Positions 34,522-43,256 of a DNA stretch of 64,000 nt are shown here, in pieces (the stretch's first letter is position 1; the number at the start of each line of letters is the position of its first letter). The translations under genes and the position numbers were made by a program. The notes beneath the pieces were generated by a model. That model was not told the origin of the DNA, did no database searches, and saw only the letters and a list, made by a program, of their open reading frames with translations. Source of the stretch: Emticicia sp. 21SJ11W-3 (GTDB lineage: Bacteria; Bacteroidota; Bacteroidia; Cytophagales; Spirosomataceae); contig NZ_CP092074.1 in NCBI RefSeq assembly GCF_024138715.1, forward strand, positions 5,084,001-5,148,000, in the 5' to 3' direction.

Positions 34522-35133
34522 ATGAATCCATATATTGTTGGTATTACAGGTGGGAGCGCTTCCGGAAAGACGTATTTTCTGCATCAGTTGTTAAGTGCAT
34601 TTTCGGCTCAGGATATCTGTCTTATTTCTCAGGACAACTATTACCGTCCGCAGGCTTTAGTGCCTAAAGACCTGAACAACATTGAGAACTACGACTTACC
34701 CGAGGCCATAGATTTTGGATTATATGCCCAGCATGTAGAAGACCTGAAAAACGGAAAGGTGGTTCAGCAGAAAGAATATACCTTTAATAACCCGAGTATT
34801 GTTCCTAAAATTCTGACCTTCAATCCGGCGCCTATCATTGTAGTTGAAGGAATCTTTGTTTTTCATTCAGTAGAAGTATCGCGCCTGCTAGACCTGAAAG
34901 TGTTTATTGACGCACGCGAACACGTAAAGATTAAACGAAGGATTATACGCGACGGAAACGAGCGTGGCTACGACTTAACAGATGTGCTGTACCGCTGGGA
35001 AAACCACGTGGCACCCACTTATGAGAAGTTTATAGAACCCACCAAGTATGACGCAGATATTATCATCAATAATAATACACATTTTGAGAAAGGCCTGGAA
35101 ATTCTGACCGCATTTTTAAAGACAAAACTATAA
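34522..35133 (+). CDS. udk: Uridine kinase
   Basis: The enzyme phosphorylates uridine or cytidine for pyrimidine salvage. The 203-residue P-loop kinase has Walker A GGSASGKT (residues 10-17), the SQDNYYRP substrate motif, the VVEGIFVFHS strand and the lid RRIIRDGNERGYD (about 134-146). The start lies 2 bases after the purQ stop, consistent with an operon. A hairpin at 35141 ends the unit. Phosphoribulokinase is a relative, but length and the DNYYRP motif fit uridine kinase. Confidence 0.92.
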   Translation: MNPYIVGITGGSASGKTYFLHQLLSAFSAQDICLISQDNYYRPQALVPKDLNNIENYDLPEAIDFGLYAQHVEDLKNGKVVQQKEYTFNNPSIVPKILTFNPAPIIVVEGIFVFHSVEVSRLLDLKVFIDAREHVKIKRRIIRDGNERGYDLTDVLYRWENHVAPTYEKFIEPTKYDADIIINNNTHFEKGLEILTAFLKTKL

Positions 35134-35140
35134 ATCCAGG

Positions 35141-35158
35141 AGCCCTCTGCCGAGGGCT
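35141..35158 (+). terminator. Terminator after udk
   Basis: AGCCCTC (35141-35147) pairs with GAGGGCT (35152-35158) around a 4-base loop, followed by a T run. Confidence 0.8.
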
Positions 35159-35241
35159 TTTTCTGTCTAACGGGGCTTGTGTAAGCCATTTGATTTAAAA
35201 CCAAACCCCAGACATTAGCATCAAACTTTTTAATAATCCTC

Positions 35242-36534
35242 ATGCAAAATATAATCTTCTGGTTCAGAAACGATTTAAGGCTTCATGACAACGAGGCATT
35301 TTTAGAGGCCTCTAAAGCAGGCAATGTGATTCCGGTTTATGTTTTTGATGACCGATACTTCGACAAAAACTTTCTGGGCTTTAAAAGAACAGGGGCGTTC
35401 AGAACTAAATTTCTGCTGGAAGCCGTTGAGAATCTTCGGAAAAACCTTCAGGAAAAAGGCTCTGATTTAATAATACGAAGGGGTATATCGGAAGATATAA
35501 TAGCAAAAATAGCTAAAGACACTGACGCTGCCGCAGTTTATGCAAGCAAAGAAGTAACGCAGGACGAAACCACCATAGAAGCTTCTTTATCTAAAGTACT
35601 GAAGCCGATGAATATCGAGATAGAGCTGATCTGGTCGGCCACGCTTTTTCATGCCCGCGACCTGCCCTTTCAGATAAACTTTATACCGGCAACTTTTGCC
35701 GAATTCAAGAAAAAAATTGAAAGGGCAACACCGGTACGCCAAACATTTCAATCACCCGGGCAATTGCCCGTTGTTGACTGTATTGAACCCGGTAACCTGC
35801 CTACCTATCAGGAGCTGGGTTTTGAAACAGCCCCGGTAGCCGATACCCGGGCAGCATTTCAGTTTGCAGGTGGTGAAACCGAAGGACTGGCCAGGCTTAA
35901 TGAGTATATATGGGAAAAAGACCTGCTGAGAACCTTTAAAGAAACAAGAGACGGTCTGTTAGGTGCCGATTTTTCTACAAAACTGTCGGGCTGGTTAAGC
36001 CTCGGTTGCATTTCGGCGCGCACGGTTTATGAAGAAGTTAAACGTTTTGAAGCCGAGACAGCAAACAAAGAGTCTGCTTATTGGTTAATAATACTGTTAC
36101 TCAAAAGAGATTTCTATCACTTTTCGGCATTAAAACATGGCACACGCATGTTTAAGGCCAGTGGTATAAAAAACGACCTGATGAAACCCTGGAAACGCCA
36201 CCGCCCAACGTTTGATACCTGGGTAAAAGGAGAAACCGGCATACCATTTGTTGATGCTAACATGAAAGAAGTGAGTCTGACAGGATACATGTCTGAAATG
36301 GGCAGAAAAGCGGTTGCCAAGCATTTGATACAAGAGCTGGGCATAGACTGGACCTGGGGAGCCACCTACTTTGAGAGTGTGCTGACCGATTATGATGTTT
36401 GCAGCAACTGGGGTAACTGGAATCTCATAGCAGACACAGGCAGAGATTTATTGGATGAAGAAAATTCAGAATTGGGCAATCTGGCCGATACTACAGAATT
36501 GCAACAGGCATACATACAATTGTGGATGGGTTAA
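35242..36534 (+). CDS. Cryptochrome/photolyase family protein, DASH type
   Basis: The 430-residue flavoprotein has an N-terminal photolyase alpha/beta domain (IIFWFRNDLRLHDNEAF, then FKRTGAFRTKFLLE) and a C-terminal FAD-binding helical domain (about 200-430). The FAD region contains TKLSGWLSLGCISARTVYEE, RDFYHFSALKHG and the YDVCSNWGNWNLIAD stretch characteristic of DASH cryptochromes. DASH proteins bind FAD and a folate antenna and repair UV dimers in single-stranded DNA or act in light signalling. It is a lone gene with no carotenoid or other photolyase gene beside it. The start at 35242 is the only sensible one. Confidence 0.9.
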   Translation: MQNIIFWFRNDLRLHDNEAFLEASKAGNVIPVYVFDDRYFDKNFLGFKRTGAFRTKFLLEAVENLRKNLQEKGSDLIIRRGISEDIIAKIAKDTDAAAVYASKEVTQDETTIEASLSKVLKPMNIEIELIWSATLFHARDLPFQINFIPATFAEFKKKIERATPVRQTFQSPGQLPVVDCIEPGNLPTYQELGFETAPVADTRAAFQFAGGETEGLARLNEYIWEKDLLRTFKETRDGLLGADFSTKLSGWLSLGCISARTVYEEVKRFEAETANKESAYWLIILLLKRDFYHFSALKHGTRMFKASGIKNDLMKPWKRHRPTFDTWVKGETGIPFVDANMKEVSLTGYMSEMGRKAVAKHLIQELGIDWTWGATYFESVLTDYDVCSNWGNWNLIADTGRDLLDEENSELGNLADTTELQQAYIQLWMG

Positions 36535-36645
36535 AACGTCCGTTTATAACGGTTTTAATCCACTTGTTATATGTAATTCTTGCATATCATGTTCTAATTA
36601 TTACATTTGAATCAAATTTCAGTAAACAAACAAAATTTCGAAAAA

Positions 36646-37227
36646 ATGAAAAAAAGCACCTTAATTATAATTGGTATTATTTTACTTTTAAGCGTTTATG
36701 GTTGCTCGTCATATAATGGCCTTTTAGAAAAAGATCAGGAAGTGAAACGTAAATGGTCTAATGTACAAACGCAATACCAACGCCGTTCAGATCTGATACC
36801 TAATCTGGTAAGCACAGTAAAGGGAGCAGCAGACTTTGAAAAAACCACGCTTACACAAGTAATAGAAGCCCGTGCTAAAGCCACTTCTATGCAAATAAAC
36901 CCTGAGAACCTTACACCTGAAAACATTCAGAAGTTTCAGGCAGCGCAAGACCAGTTAAGCGGGGCTTTGAGCCGTTTGCTTGTAAGTGTTGAGCAGTATC
37001 CGCAACTGAAGGCCAACGAGAATTTCCTGGAGCTACAGTCCCAACTGGAGGGTACAGAAAACAGAATTGGCGTGGCGCGTAATGAGTTTAACGGAGCCGT
37101 ACAAACCTACAATACTGCTGCATTACGTTTCCCGGCTGTAATTTTTGCAAAAATATTCGGATTTAGCGAGAAAGGCTTCTTCCAGGCATCAGACGCTGCC
37201 CAGGCTGCACCAACCGTTAAGTTCTGA
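36646..37227 (+). CDS. LemA family lipoprotein
   Basis: The ATG at 36646 gives MKKSTLIIIGIILLLSVYGCSS, a hydrophobic segment ending in a lipobox with Cys20; an in-frame ATG at 36607 would push this inward. The 193-residue protein shows the LemA features: YNGLLEKDQEVKRKWSNVQTQYQRRSDLIPNLVSTVKG, here in two helices, and NEFNGAVQTYNT near the C terminus, forming a long helical bundle. LemA proteins have no settled function but commonly neighbour TPM-domain genes, as here, suggesting an envelope role. Confidence 0.92.
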   Translation: MKKSTLIIIGIILLLSVYGCSSYNGLLEKDQEVKRKWSNVQTQYQRRSDLIPNLVSTVKGAADFEKTTLTQVIEARAKATSMQINPENLTPENIQKFQAAQDQLSGALSRLLVSVEQYPQLKANENFLELQSQLEGTENRIGVARNEFNGAVQTYNTAALRFPAVIFAKIFGFSEKGFFQASDAAQAAPTVKF

Positions 37228-37316
37228 TTTTAAAGAAGTATTTTCAGACACATACAGGCTTTAGTAAAGCCTGTATGTGCTGTTTTGTTTCTCAGCACAT
37301 CTTATCTCATACAATC

Positions 37317-37751
37317 ATGTTTCTGACGGAAATCGCTAAAGAAAGAATTGTGAAGGCAATTAAAGATGCCGAACTGAACACTTCTGGCGAAATAAAAGTG
37401 CATGTTGAGGAAATATGCCCTACAGAAGACCCCACTGAAAGGGCCAGACAGGTGTTTCAGTTTCTTTGCCTTGAAAGAACCGCCCAACGCAACGGGGTTT
37501 TGTTTTATCTGGCTTACGGAAGCCATAAGTTTGCCGTTTGGGGAGACGAAGGCATTGATAAGGTGGTACCCACTAACTTCTGGGATGGTATAAGAGACAG
37601 CATGAGACAATACTTTTTACTGGAAGATTTTGCCGGAGGCCTGCAGATGGGAATCCGGGAAACGGGAAATCAATTAAAGAAGTTTTTTCCGTATCGTTCT
37701 GACGATATCAACGAATTATCTGATGATATCTCAACCGACCCTATACCTTAG
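37317..37751 (+). CDS. TPM domain protein without signal peptide
   Basis: The ATG at 37317 begins MFLTEIAKERIVKAIKDAE, the usual start of short TPM proteins; an ATG at 37275 adds 14 unrelated residues. The 144-residue protein carries one TPM domain (about 15-125) with GEIKVHVEE, NGVLFYLAYGSHKFAVWGDEGID and a terminal helix. No signal peptide or membrane segment is seen. Such proteins follow lemA in many Bacteroidota, and the larger exported TPM protein lies 39 bases downstream. Confidence 0.88.
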   Translation: MFLTEIAKERIVKAIKDAELNTSGEIKVHVEEICPTEDPTERARQVFQFLCLERTAQRNGVLFYLAYGSHKFAVWGDEGIDKVVPTNFWDGIRDSMRQYFLLEDFAGGLQMGIRETGNQLKKFFPYRSDDINELSDDISTDPIP

Positions 37752-37790
37752 CCTGTAAATGTTTACCTGTGTGTAAACAACCACTAGAAA

Positions 37791-38537
37791 ATGTTCAAAA
37801 AACTGCTCATATTATTTTTTTTGTTGCAAAGCCTGGCCTTTGCGCAGGATATACCGGAAAAGCCGAACCCTGCCCGATTTGTCAATGACTTTGTGGGTGG
37901 CCTTCTGAGCCCAGACCAGACCGCACAACTGGAAGCGAAGCTAAAGGGTTATTATGATACCACCTCTACGCAAATTACGATTGTAATAGTAAAGACCGTT
38001 CAGCCATACGATATCAGCGAATATGCCTTTAAACTTGGTAAAGCATGGGGTATAGGCGAAAAAGGCAAAAATAACGGTATTGTTGTTTTATGGGCTCCCG
38101 GCGACAGAAAAGTATTTATTGCCACCGGTTATGGCATGGAGGGCACTATAACTGACGCTTACAGTAAACGTATCATTGAGAAAGACATAAAGCCGAGATT
38201 TAAAGAAGCCCGATATTATGAAGGGCTTGATGTGGCTACTGATAAAATTATTAATTATGCCAAAGGCGAATTTAAGGATGATAAGGAAGATGATGGCGAC
38301 GGTAGTTGGTTAGGATTCGTGGTGGTTATCATCATCATTTTTGTTATTATTGCCATCCTTAGCCGGGGTAAAGGCGGAAACCACGGTAATCGCGGTGGTG
38401 GTGGCTGGATACCCTATACCACTTTCACAGGCTGGGGAAGCTCTTCAGGTGGCTGGTCAGGCGGCGGAGATAGCGGTGGTTTCGGAGGCTTTGGCGGAGG
38501 AGATTTTGGTGGCGGCGGCGCCGGAGGAGACTATTAA
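37791..38537 (+). CDS. TPM domain membrane protein with Gly-rich tail
   Basis: The 248-residue protein has a signal peptide (MFKKLLILFFLLQSLAFAQ), a periplasmic TPM domain (about 28-160, with FVNDFVGGLLSPDQTAQLEAKL and the GKNNGIVVLWAPGDRKVFIATGYG stretch in two parts), one transmembrane segment (about 173-190) and a Gly/Ser/Trp-rich cytoplasmic tail of about 50 residues. TPM domains are linked to phosphatase or photosystem-repair activity in plants, but bacterial roles are undefined. It is the last gene of the lemA unit. Its stop overlaps that of the convergent gene by four bases. Confidence 0.9.
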   Translation: MFKKLLILFFLLQSLAFAQDIPEKPNPARFVNDFVGGLLSPDQTAQLEAKLKGYYDTTSTQITIVIVKTVQPYDISEYAFKLGKAWGIGEKGKNNGIVVLWAPGDRKVFIATGYGMEGTITDAYSKRIIEKDIKPRFKEARYYEGLDVATDKIINYAKGEFKDDKEDDGDGSWLGFVVVIIIIFVIIAILSRGKGGNHGNRGGGGWIPYTTFTGWGSSSGGWSGGGDSGGFGGFGGGDFGGGGAGGDY

Positions 38538-39076
38538 TAGTCTCCTTTTATTTTGGCATCAACAGAGAAATACTTCCTGCTACCAATAAACAATTGCTGA
38601 TACCCTGCAATACGATAACTTTTCAAATGGTTATTTTCAAAATCTGCACTCAGCTTTTTTTCAGACTCATACAGATAGTTTCTTGCGTAAATTTCGGCTT
38701 CAATCTGCTGTGGCAAGCCTTTGGTATCAAACCTGATCAACAAATGCTTTACGGGCATTTTTTCTCCTGTTTTTAGCTTATATGCTATTTCATTCTGTGT
38801 TTGATGTATGGTATAGGCAGATTGATACGACTGCTTGTTCAGGTCTGCCTGCAGAAATAAATCCAGTTCTTTGCGCCAGTCAATTTTGCCGGTTACAATT
38901 TTCTCTTGCTTATCTTTTATTAACACTGTTTTTTCTACCTGAGGCCTGCCAGATGCCAGACGATTGATGTGCGTGTTGAACAAACCTGCCAGATCATAAT
39001 AAGCCTTTGATTGTATTTTGTTTTCGGTTTCGGTACAAGCCGTTAAAAAGAGCAATAGAAGTAATAAAACGCGCAT
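38534..39076 (-). CDS. Predicted lipoprotein, unknown function
   Basis: The ATG at 39076 gives MRVLLLLLLFLTACTE, a short signal ending in the lipobox LTAC with Cys14; an ATG at 39103 adds nine residues in front. The 180-residue mature protein is soluble, with alternating strands (KMPVKHLLIRFDTKGLPQQIEAEIYARN) and no motif I recognise. Its 3' end overlaps the TPM gene by four bases in convergent orientation, so the two share transcription end sequences. No function assigned. Confidence 0.65.
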   Translation of the reverse strand: MRVLLLLLLFLTACTETENKIQSKAYYDLAGLFNTHINRLASGRPQVEKTVLIKDKQEKIVTGKIDWRKELDLFLQADLNKQSYQSAYTIHQTQNEIAYKLKTGEKMPVKHLLIRFDTKGLPQQIEAEIYARNYLYESEKKLSADFENNHLKSYRIAGYQQLFIGSRKYFSVDAKIKGDY

Positions 39077-39157
39077 CAGGTTGAAGTTTAGTTTATAACG
39101 CAAATAACGGGGTCAGATGTTCCGGAGTAAAACACAAACCCCTATAAAAAACTTAAC

Positions 39158-39180
39158 CCCACCGCCAGAAGCAGTGGGGT
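39158..39180 (-). terminator. Terminator after the exported protein gene
   Basis: CCCCAC (39158-39163) pairs with GTGGGG (39175-39180). Read leftward the hairpin is followed by a run of six T, fitting the minus-strand gene at 39248. Confidence 0.6.
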
Positions 39181-39247
39181 AAGTGTCCATCTATTCAACC
39201 CTAACCTATTAAACTATGAAAAACTTAATTCTTTGCTAAGTTGAGCC

Positions 39248-39709
39248 TTAGCGACCTAACATTTCAACCACAACCGGGCTTACTGCGTTTTCTGGTTCAA
39301 TTGGCTCAACGTTTGACTGGTAGTTCCACAGCACGTTAATAATCTTTGTAGTAGCTATTACCTTGTTTCTCCAGGCCTTTGCCTCTTCGCCACGTAGATT
39401 AGAAACTTTCGTTTCAATGTTAGCTGCTGCTTCGTTAAACGCTGCTTTCTGAGCTGAACTCAACGCCATAAATTTGGCAGGAGAGGCATTATACAGCTTT
39501 ACAACATTTACAAATATACCCCAATCTTCGGTCTTTACAAATTTTTTCGCTTTTTTCGACATGAAGTTCGCGAAATCTACTTCAGCACCTTTTACCAACA
39601 TCACTTCCTTCTTGGCTGAGTCACGGTCATTTGCTTTTACAATATTTGCAGAAATCAAGAATGACCCAAGTACAACTGCAAATATAACGGATTTAAATGA
39701 ATTTTTCAT
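39248..39709 (-). CDS. Small exported protein, unknown function
   Basis: The 153-residue protein begins with a signal peptide (MKNSFKSVIFAVVLGSFLISANIVKAND), and the rest is helical and rich in Lys and Ala (FANFMSKKAKKFVKTEDWG; FNEAAANIETKVSNLRGEEAKAW). No domain is recognised. The tail (VEPIEPENAVSPVVVEMLGR) ends in acidic and hydrophobic residues. The ATG at 39709 gives a sound signal peptide. It stands alone with its own terminator, so it is probably an independently regulated periplasmic or surface protein. Confidence 0.65.
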   Translation of the reverse strand: MKNSFKSVIFAVVLGSFLISANIVKANDRDSAKKEVMLVKGAEVDFANFMSKKAKKFVKTEDWGIFVNVVKLYNASPAKFMALSSAQKAAFNEAAANIETKVSNLRGEEAKAWRNKVIATTKIINVLWNYQSNVEPIEPENAVSPVVVEMLGR

Positions 39710-39950
39710 TGTTTTGTTCTATTTTTATCTTGTGGATAACGATGCAAAACTACAGCGAAAATTAATATAATCCAAATATGCAATCGGTACAGGTGCCGAA
39801 TATTGTTCTAAATATATTCTTACCTATGGGCTATTTTCAGAATTTTACATATTCAATAAACGAGAAAACAAAATTTTGTTCGTCTTAGAAAAATACAACT
39901 TATATAAAATTCCAAAATTGTCAAATATGAAAATTCTTTAAATAATACAA

Positions 39951-40511
39951 TCATTCGTTGAAAAAATTCATTGTTCGTTCGGAGCCAATCGTACAAAAAC
40001 TGGTAATTATGTCGTCGGCTCGGTCTAATCTTGCGACCAACTGGCTCATTTCATCTTCGCTAAAAGGCTCCAGAACGTAATTTACCTGCCTTCCGGAAGG
40101 GAAATCATTGCCGATTCCGAAGCGTAACCGATGATAATTCTGCGTTCCCAGCTTTTCTTCAATATTCCTTAAACCGTTCTGCCCACCGTGCGAGCCCTTG
40201 GTCTTCAGGCGCAGTTTACCAAAAGGCAGAGCCAGGTCATCGCATATCACCAACAGGTTTTCAACCGGTATTTTTAATGCCTGCAACCAGTAGTTTACGG
40301 CATTACCGCTCAGGTTCATATAAGTAGTGGGCTTGATACAGTATATCTGGCGGCCTTTGTGCTTAAATTCGGCTGTATAGGCCAGCCTTTCCATCTTAAA
40401 ACTGAAGTTATTTTGTGCGGCCAGGCGGTCTAGCACCATAAAACCTACATTATGACGAGTGAAAGCATATTCAGGACCAATGTTTCCGAGCCCGGCAATC
40501 AGATATTTCAT
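39951..40511 (-). CDS. pth: Peptidyl-tRNA hydrolase
   Basis: Pth releases peptides from peptidyl-tRNAs dropped by ribosomes, an essential recycling step. The ATG at 40511 begins [24 protein letters not shown], where Asn9 and His20 are catalytic-region residues; the frame's earlier ATG at 40589 adds 26 unrelated residues. The 186-residue enzyme also shows [10 protein letters not shown] and [13 protein letters not shown]. It is divergent from the PyrR-like gene, with 135 bases between them. Confidence 0.95.
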   Translation of the reverse strand: MKYLIAGLGNIGPEYAFTRHNVGFMVLDRLAAQNNFSFKMERLAYTAEFKHKGRQIYCIKPTTYMNLSGNAVNYWLQALKIPVENLLVICDDLALPFGKLRLKTKGSHGGQNGLRNIEEKLGTQNYHRLRFGIGNDFPSGRQVNYVLEPFSEDEMSQLVARLDRADDIITSFCTIGSERTMNFFNE

Positions 40512-40646
40512 TTTTTTTAATGAGCGAATTAGTGAATGAGAAAATGAGTCGATAAATTTGTCGGCAAAGTTCCTAAAATTTGACGACAATCTTTAACAAT
40601 AGACACCAATCACACAATTACAATTCCATTATTTATTAATTTTTGT

Positions 40647-41180
40647 ATGAAACGACTTATTCTTACCAATCCGCTTCTTGACATCACTATTAACCGTTTA
40701 TGTCAGCAACTGATTGAAAACCATAAAGATTTTTCTAATTCAGTAATACTGGGTCTGCAACCACGTGGTATATACCTGGCAGAGCGAATAACGCAAAAAC
40801 TAAAGGAAGAAACTGGCGTTTCGATTAAATTGGGTTATCTGGATGCAACTTTTTACCGTGACGACTTCCGCCGGAGAGATTCGCCCCTTAAACCCAACGA
40901 AACCAAAGTGCCGTTTGTGATTGAAAACAAAAAAGTGATTCTGATAGATGACGTACTGGCAACCGGAAGAATGGTTCGGGCTGCTATTGATGCCATGCAG
41001 GCTTTTGGAAGACCCGAAAAAATAGAATTGCTATGCCTCATTAACCGCAGGTATGTGCGAGATTTGCCAATTCAGCCAGACTACACCGGCATGAAAGTAA
41101 ACACACTAGACAGCCAGCGGGTGTTAGTAGAGTGGAAAGAACAAGGCCACGAAGAAGACAAAATATGGTTAATGGGCTGA
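40647..41180 (+). CDS. pyrR: PyrR-like phosphoribosyltransferase
   Basis: The 177-residue protein has the type-I phosphoribosyltransferase fold with the PRPP-binding loop VILIDDVLATGRMVRAAIDA (about 94-113) and the RGIYLAERI and RRDSPLKPNETKVPF segments typical of PyrR. In Gram-positives PyrR binds pyr mRNA to attenuate pyrimidine genes and has uracil phosphoribosyltransferase activity. In Bacteroidota the RNA role is unproven, and no pyr attenuator was recognised here. It converges with the aminotransferase-like gene, with only 4 bases between their stops. Confidence 0.87.
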   Translation: MKRLILTNPLLDITINRLCQQLIENHKDFSNSVILGLQPRGIYLAERITQKLKEETGVSIKLGYLDATFYRDDFRRRDSPLKPNETKVPFVIENKKVILIDDVLATGRMVRAAIDAMQAFGRPEKIELLCLINRRYVRDLPIQPDYTGMKVNTLDSQRVLVEWKEQGHEEDKIWLMG

Positions 41181-41184
41181 TGGC

Positions 41185-42255
41185 CTACTTCTCTGCAAAT
41201 GCCCTGCACTTACCAGCCAGTAAATCTATTTGCTCTTCTGTATGCCAGGCGCTTATAACAATACGGGTATTAGGCTTGCCTGTTTTAATTGGGTAAGCAA
41301 AGCTGTAAATAAGTATGCCGTTTTTAAACAGGTAAGTATAGAGGTTATCATGGCTGGTGTAAAAAACCGGATAAGCTGGCTGAAACCCAAACAAAGACTG
41401 GGCTGATTGCAGTTGAGAAACAAACCGCCCTATATTCTTCTGCAAGCGCTTATAATTACGTTTGTAGATTTCATCTGCTCTCAGGTAGGCGTACAAATAA
41501 GCCGGAGCAATAGGAGAACAAGAGGCAAAATAGGCAGTATGCCTAAGGGCATTAATGGTTTGCTTGTCGCTAAAAACAACTCCACCCGGAATCCCCATTG
41601 CTTTATGTAATGACGAAACAACTATAAGGCCTACATTAGGCTTTACTTCTATCTGCTGAAAAATGCCCGCGCCATTGTTACCGGTAATACCCAACCCGTG
41701 AGAATCGTCTATAACCAGCGTAATGGCCTTGTTTGTGGGTAAAGTTTTAACCCAGCCAAATGGGTAGGCTGTTGCTCTTAAACCATCTGTTGAATTACAT
41801 ACAATAACCGAATGTGCTGCATTTGTATCATTTATTTGCTGTGCTATCTGCTCTGACCACTCCTGAAAACTCATGGCGGGCAACTGCACTTCAGGTTCGT
41901 GGAAGTTGGCCGCATGGCTCTGTGGTGCATAGAAAAAGGCCACCTGTTGCGTTTTCAGGTATTGCGCCACTACTTGCCCTGCCAGCATGCCGGACGACAG
42001 CGTCAGGGCCACCTCTGCCCCTACCCAGTCTGCAAGCTTGTTTTCGGCGGCTTCGTAAACTGCCAGCTGTACATTACCGTTACGGGAACTGCCGAATGAC
42101 AAACCATATTGATGCAGGCCTTCTATCAGTAAATCTCTGAACGCTGCATCCTGATTCATACCCAGATACGACGTGCCACTAAAAAAGTGATATTCCTGCT
42201 CATTTAGTACTATCTTGTTTGCAGGCTGCTGATGTATAGTAAAGTGGTTGTGCAT
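41185..42255 (-). CDS. Alpha-oxoamine synthase-like aminotransferase (BioF/SPT-like)
   Basis: The 356-residue protein has the fold-type I PLP domain with SYLGMN near the N terminus, SSGMLAGQ, IDDSHGLGITGNNGAG (Asp and His holding PLP) and SSLHKAMGIPGGVV containing the Schiff-base Lys (about 228). This matches 8-amino-7-oxononanoate synthase and serine palmitoyltransferase relatives, which condense an amino acid with an acyl-CoA. At 356 residues it is shorter than BioF or SPT (about 390). The SGNH hydrolase gene 12 bases upstream is its operon partner, so a lipid role is possible; biotin genes are not adjacent. Confidence 0.82.
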   Translation of the reverse strand: MHNHFTIHQQPANKIVLNEQEYHFFSGTSYLGMNQDAAFRDLLIEGLHQYGLSFGSSRNGNVQLAVYEAAENKLADWVGAEVALTLSSGMLAGQVVAQYLKTQQVAFFYAPQSHAANFHEPEVQLPAMSFQEWSEQIAQQINDTNAAHSVIVCNSTDGLRATAYPFGWVKTLPTNKAITLVIDDSHGLGITGNNGAGIFQQIEVKPNVGLIVVSSLHKAMGIPGGVVFSDKQTINALRHTAYFASCSPIAPAYLYAYLRADEIYKRNYKRLQKNIGRFVSQLQSAQSLFGFQPAYPVFYTSHDNLYTYLFKNGILIYSFAYPIKTGKPNTRIVISAWHTEEQIDLLAGKCRAFAEK

Positions 42256-42267
42256 GGGTTATGTGCA

Positions 42268-43113
42268 TTATCTGGCTGAAATAATAAATGCCTTGGCTAA
42301 ATCAAGCAACATGCTGCCGGAAACAGAATTGAGATGCAGGTTATCGGGCGTAAGCAGATTACCATGTTTTGCACTGATGGAGTCCCAATCTTTACCCAGA
42401 ATATAATGATTGATTAACGAAAGCATGAATAGTCTGGTGGTATCTTCAAACGTATAAATACCCTCATGCGGATTTGCCCCTAGATATTCTTTCTGTTTTT
42501 CTCTGAAAGGCACATACCCTATACCCTGTTCTATTGCCAGTTCTTTAACAAAAAGGCTGTAATCGTCTGCCTTGCGGTTGGCTTCATGTACCAGGTCTTC
42601 GCTCATTACCGGCAATGATACCAGCGCTATTTGAGCCCGGGTCTTTTGCTTTAACAACTTTACTATTTCGCGATAATTATTTTTGAACGAACCAAAGTCA
42701 GGAATAGTGTCTTTCGAAATCCTCCCAGACTGTTTATAACTATTCAGATTTGCCAAACCCATAGTTGCGTTTACGTCATTAGTGCCAACCAGAATAATCA
42801 GGTAATCCGGCTGGCTGCCAATTACGTCTTCTATCCTGTTCAGTATAGAAAAGGTAAGGTCAGAATTAATACCCGCGTTTAAAACCTGCATATCCGGCAG
42901 CGCTTCTGCCAGACCGTCAACCCAGTTATAACTTAAATTGCCCTGGGTAATGCTATCACCCAGGCACACCAGCGTTTTTCTGGTTGCATCTAGTTTTTTC
43001 CGATTCTCCGGCGACGGATAATTGTCTGGTTTACTGCGGGCGATTTTCTTCCAAAAAAACGCATAAACACAAGCAAGCCCCAATAGTATTGCAATTAATA
43101 AAAGCCAAAGCAT
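42268..43113 (-). CDS. SGNH/GDSL hydrolase with N-terminal membrane anchor
   Basis: The 281-residue protein begins with one transmembrane segment (about 1-18), then an SGNH hydrolase domain: CLGDSITQGNLS (catalytic Ser, block I, about 51-62), NAGINSDLT (block II Gly), VGTNDVNATMG (block III Asn) and DNLHLNSVSGSML (block V Asp and His, about 257-269). Such enzymes are esterases, lipases or acetylesterases. The anchor suggests the active site faces the periplasm or the cytoplasmic face of the membrane. It is cotranscribed with the BioF-like enzyme. It is divergent from the kinase at 43257. Confidence 0.88.
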   Translation of the reverse strand: MLWLLLIAILLGLACVYAFFWKKIARSKPDNYPSPENRKKLDATRKTLVCLGDSITQGNLSYNWVDGLAEALPDMQVLNAGINSDLTFSILNRIEDVIGSQPDYLIILVGTNDVNATMGLANLNSYKQSGRISKDTIPDFGSFKNNYREIVKLLKQKTRAQIALVSLPVMSEDLVHEANRKADDYSLFVKELAIEQGIGYVPFREKQKEYLGANPHEGIYTFEDTTRLFMLSLINHYILGKDWDSISAKHGNLLTPDNLHLNSVSGSMLLDLAKAFIISAR

Positions 43114-43256
43114 TAGCGGTTCTGATAAATGTTAAAACTGTAAACCTAATGATAATATCTGATGTTAAAAAGTGTTAAATAAGACAAATTTTCATTTGTT
43201 TGGCGTTAATTTCGTGGATAAACTTTGTTTTATATAATGTATCAGGTTTGCGTTTA

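Noticed and set aside
38341-38589. 82-codon frame overlapping the Gly-rich tail of the TPM protein
   Set aside because: Gly-rich coding sequence commonly leaves other frames open; it has no start context or homology that I recognise.
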